This document shows positions 62,971 to 64,000 of a DNA stretch of 64,000 bases, piece by piece. The notes beneath the pieces are model-generated. The model made no database searches, was not told the DNA's origin, and was given only the letters and a program-made list of their open reading frames with translations. The translations under genes were made by a program, and so were the position numbers. How positions within the stretch are numbered: the first letter of the stretch is position 1; each line of letters begins with the position of its first letter. This DNA comes from Bacteroidales bacterium (lineage in GTDB: Bacteria; Bacteroidota; Bacteroidia; Bacteroidales; Marinilabiliaceae), in assembly GCA_015061285.1 (NCBI GenBank), contig SUWW01000008.1:1-64000 (forward strand), written 5' to 3'.

Positions 62971-64000
62971 ATGCCTATGTTACACATGAAGGAAGAATAT
63001 TTGAATTTCGACGAGTATATCCGTCAAGGAGAACCATCTCAGAGGGAGAAGGCTGGTTATTGGCAAACTGCCATTGGTCTTCAGGCTGTGGATGGTCTGA
63101 AGACTTCGGATTATCTGAAAGAAACGGCTCGCAAGCATATAGAAGGTGAAATAGACATTGACGAAGCGCGTGAACTGATAAAGACCTATTATCAGTCTAA
63201 GACAAACCGTGAGCCCGACGATGATAATATGCAAGAAGCTGATAAGGTATCGGCAAACATTACCAAAATTCTTTCTTCTGAGACGTTGGACTTCAGTAGT
63301 AAGGGGTATATTGCTCTGCATAGGAGAATCTTTGAGGGTGTATTCAAACATGCAGGGCAGGTGCGAGACTATGACATCACCAAGAAGGAGTGGGTTTTGA
63401 ACAATGACACTGTGCATTATCTGAACTGGGAAGATTTACGCAGGGCGTTGGACTACGACATAGAACAGGAACGTAGCTTTAGTTATAAGAATCTTTCTTC
63501 CGACGAGTTGATTGCTCATATCACTCGTTTTGTCTCTGGAATATGGCAGATACATGCCTTTGGTGAGGGAAATACCCGTACCACTGCTGTTTTCACGATA
63601 CAATATTTGCGCTCGTTGGGATTTAATGTTAACAATGACATGTTCGCAAAGCATTCTTGGTATTTTCGTAATGCCTTGGTGCGAGCCAATTATCGTAGTG
63701 CTGTGGAGGGCATAGACTACAGCCCGCAATATTTGGAACGTTTCTTCCGAAATCTTCTGCTAGGTGAGCAATGGGATTTGCGTAATCGTTATCTGCATAT
63801 TCATTCAACGAAAGAGTGGAGTGTGCAACCGAATCTAGGTTCCGAACAAGTACCCGAACAAGTACCCGAACAAGTACCCGAACAAGTAGCAGGTTTGCTA
63901 TACACAGATAATGTATTGGTTATTGGCTTAATCAAGAAGATTGGTAAAGAATCAGTCTCAATTTCTCAATTGATGAAATTGTTAGAATTGAAACACAGAC
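62971..64000 (+). CDS. Fic-domain protein, partial at window end
   Basis: 343 codons are seen and the frame is open at the edge. ATG 62971 follows AGGAAATA; ATGs at 62977 and 62986 are alternatives. Residues ~29-75 (YWQTAIGLQAVDGLKTSDYL, then KETARKHIEGEIDIDEAREL) resemble the VbhA-type antitoxin domain. The Fic core has HAFGEGNTR at 195-203, a variant of HPFxDGNGR that keeps His, acid, Gly-Asn and Arg. Then comes an EQVP x4 linker (about 292-306) and a winged-helix-like end. Fic enzymes transfer AMP from ATP to proteins. It lies 10 bp after the RhuM-derived frame. Confidence 0.9.
   Translation, partial: MPMLHMKEEYLNFDEYIRQGEPSQREKAGYWQTAIGLQAVDGLKTSDYLKETARKHIEGEIDIDEARELIKTYYQSKTNREPDDDNMQEADKVSANITKILSSETLDFSSKGYIALHRRIFEGVFKHAGQVRDYDITKKEWVLNNDTVHYLNWEDLRRALDYDIEQERSFSYKNLSSDELIAHITRFVSGIWQIHAFGEGNTRTTAVFTIQYLRSLGFNVNNDMFAKHSWYFRNALVRANYRSAVEGIDYSPQYLERFFRNLLLGEQWDLRNRYLHIHSTKEWSVQPNLGSEQVPEQVPEQVPEQVAGLLYTDNVLVIGLIKKIGKESVSISQLMKLLELKHR
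63843..63890 (+). repeat. 12-bp tandem repeat x4 inside the Fic gene
   Basis: Four copies of CGAACAAGTACC (the last ends TAGC) encode EQVP repeats in the linker. The 12-bp unit keeps frame at any copy number. Confidence 0.9.

Noticed and set aside
63436-63729. 97-codon minus-strand frame within Fic
   Set aside because: Shadow of the Fic coding strand, with no independent support.
63843-63890. Possible CRISPR-like array
   Set aside because: The 12-bp units are directly adjacent without spacers and encode EQVP in frame, so it is a coding tandem repeat.

Overview
The window looks like chromosome from a gut-type Bacteroidales bacterium (Prevotellaceae or Bacteroidaceae-like). I infer this from Bacteroidetes-style -7 boxes (TAnnTTTG), many short-signal lipoproteins, a BspA-like LRR lipoprotein, a secreted protein ending in a Prevotella-type C-terminal tail (YDLSGKRV...), the Na+-pumping oxaloacetate decarboxylase set, and the general gene style. 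The genus cannot be fixed by eye. I found no rRNA, tRNA, CRISPR array, complete insertion sequence or phage.

Layout. 0-3.2 kb is an accessory patch: unknown secreted protein, a REP-associated tyrosine transposase (RAYT) with REP-like hairpins on both sides, and an unknown gene between 21-bp direct repeats. 3.3-13.1 kb (minus strand) is mostly housekeeping: MutS2, a secreted thioredoxin, a GNAT-like protein with a small partner, a DMT transporter, an M3 peptidase lipoprotein, the agmatine-to-putrescine pair aguA/aguB, a Sel1 lipoprotein and a small Cys-rich secreted protein. 13.3-19.8 kb (plus strand) holds a CE12-CE8 pectin esterase fusion, an AlkD-like repair protein, a DUF3237 protein, two membrane proteins, a split ThrE exporter and a LysR regulator. 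At 19.6-21.1 kb a 163-bp duplication of the LysR 3' end brackets a repeat-protein gene and records an insertion. 21.1-32.0 kb (minus) holds ligA, an unusual four-repeat membrane protein with an unknown partner, aroE, a TPR protein, a CXXCH-bearing beta-propeller lipoprotein and a cluster of small enzymes. 32.2-38.1 kb holds a BspA-like lipoprotein, a GH28 pectinase and a MacA/MacB-ATPase/TolC set without a permease. 38.5-52.2 kb centres on oxaloacetate: aspartate aminotransferase, oadBAG and a 1161-aa protein that I suspect is a PPi-type PEP carboxykinase, plus a 1606-aa exonuclease-RecQ-UvrD helicase fusion. 52.4-62.3 kb has a 58-aa PspC protein, DUF2461, a XerD-like recombinase, a GH31-PA14 glycosidase, and a TolC-HlyD-ABC-2 permease pair export operon with no ATPase. 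62.5-64 kb is again accessory: a frameshifted RhuM-like gene followed by a Fic protein with an N-terminal antitoxin-like domain and a 12-bp repeat linker, cut by the window end.

Functionally, the window joins pectin and glucan breakdown (CE12-CE8, GH28, GH31), polyamine synthesis, and four-carbon acid metabolism tied to a sodium gradient. The most interesting items are the three-enzyme helicase fusion, the candidate PPi-PEPCK beside the OAD genes, the LysR 3'-end duplication, the RAYT/REP family, and the RhuM-Fic locus.
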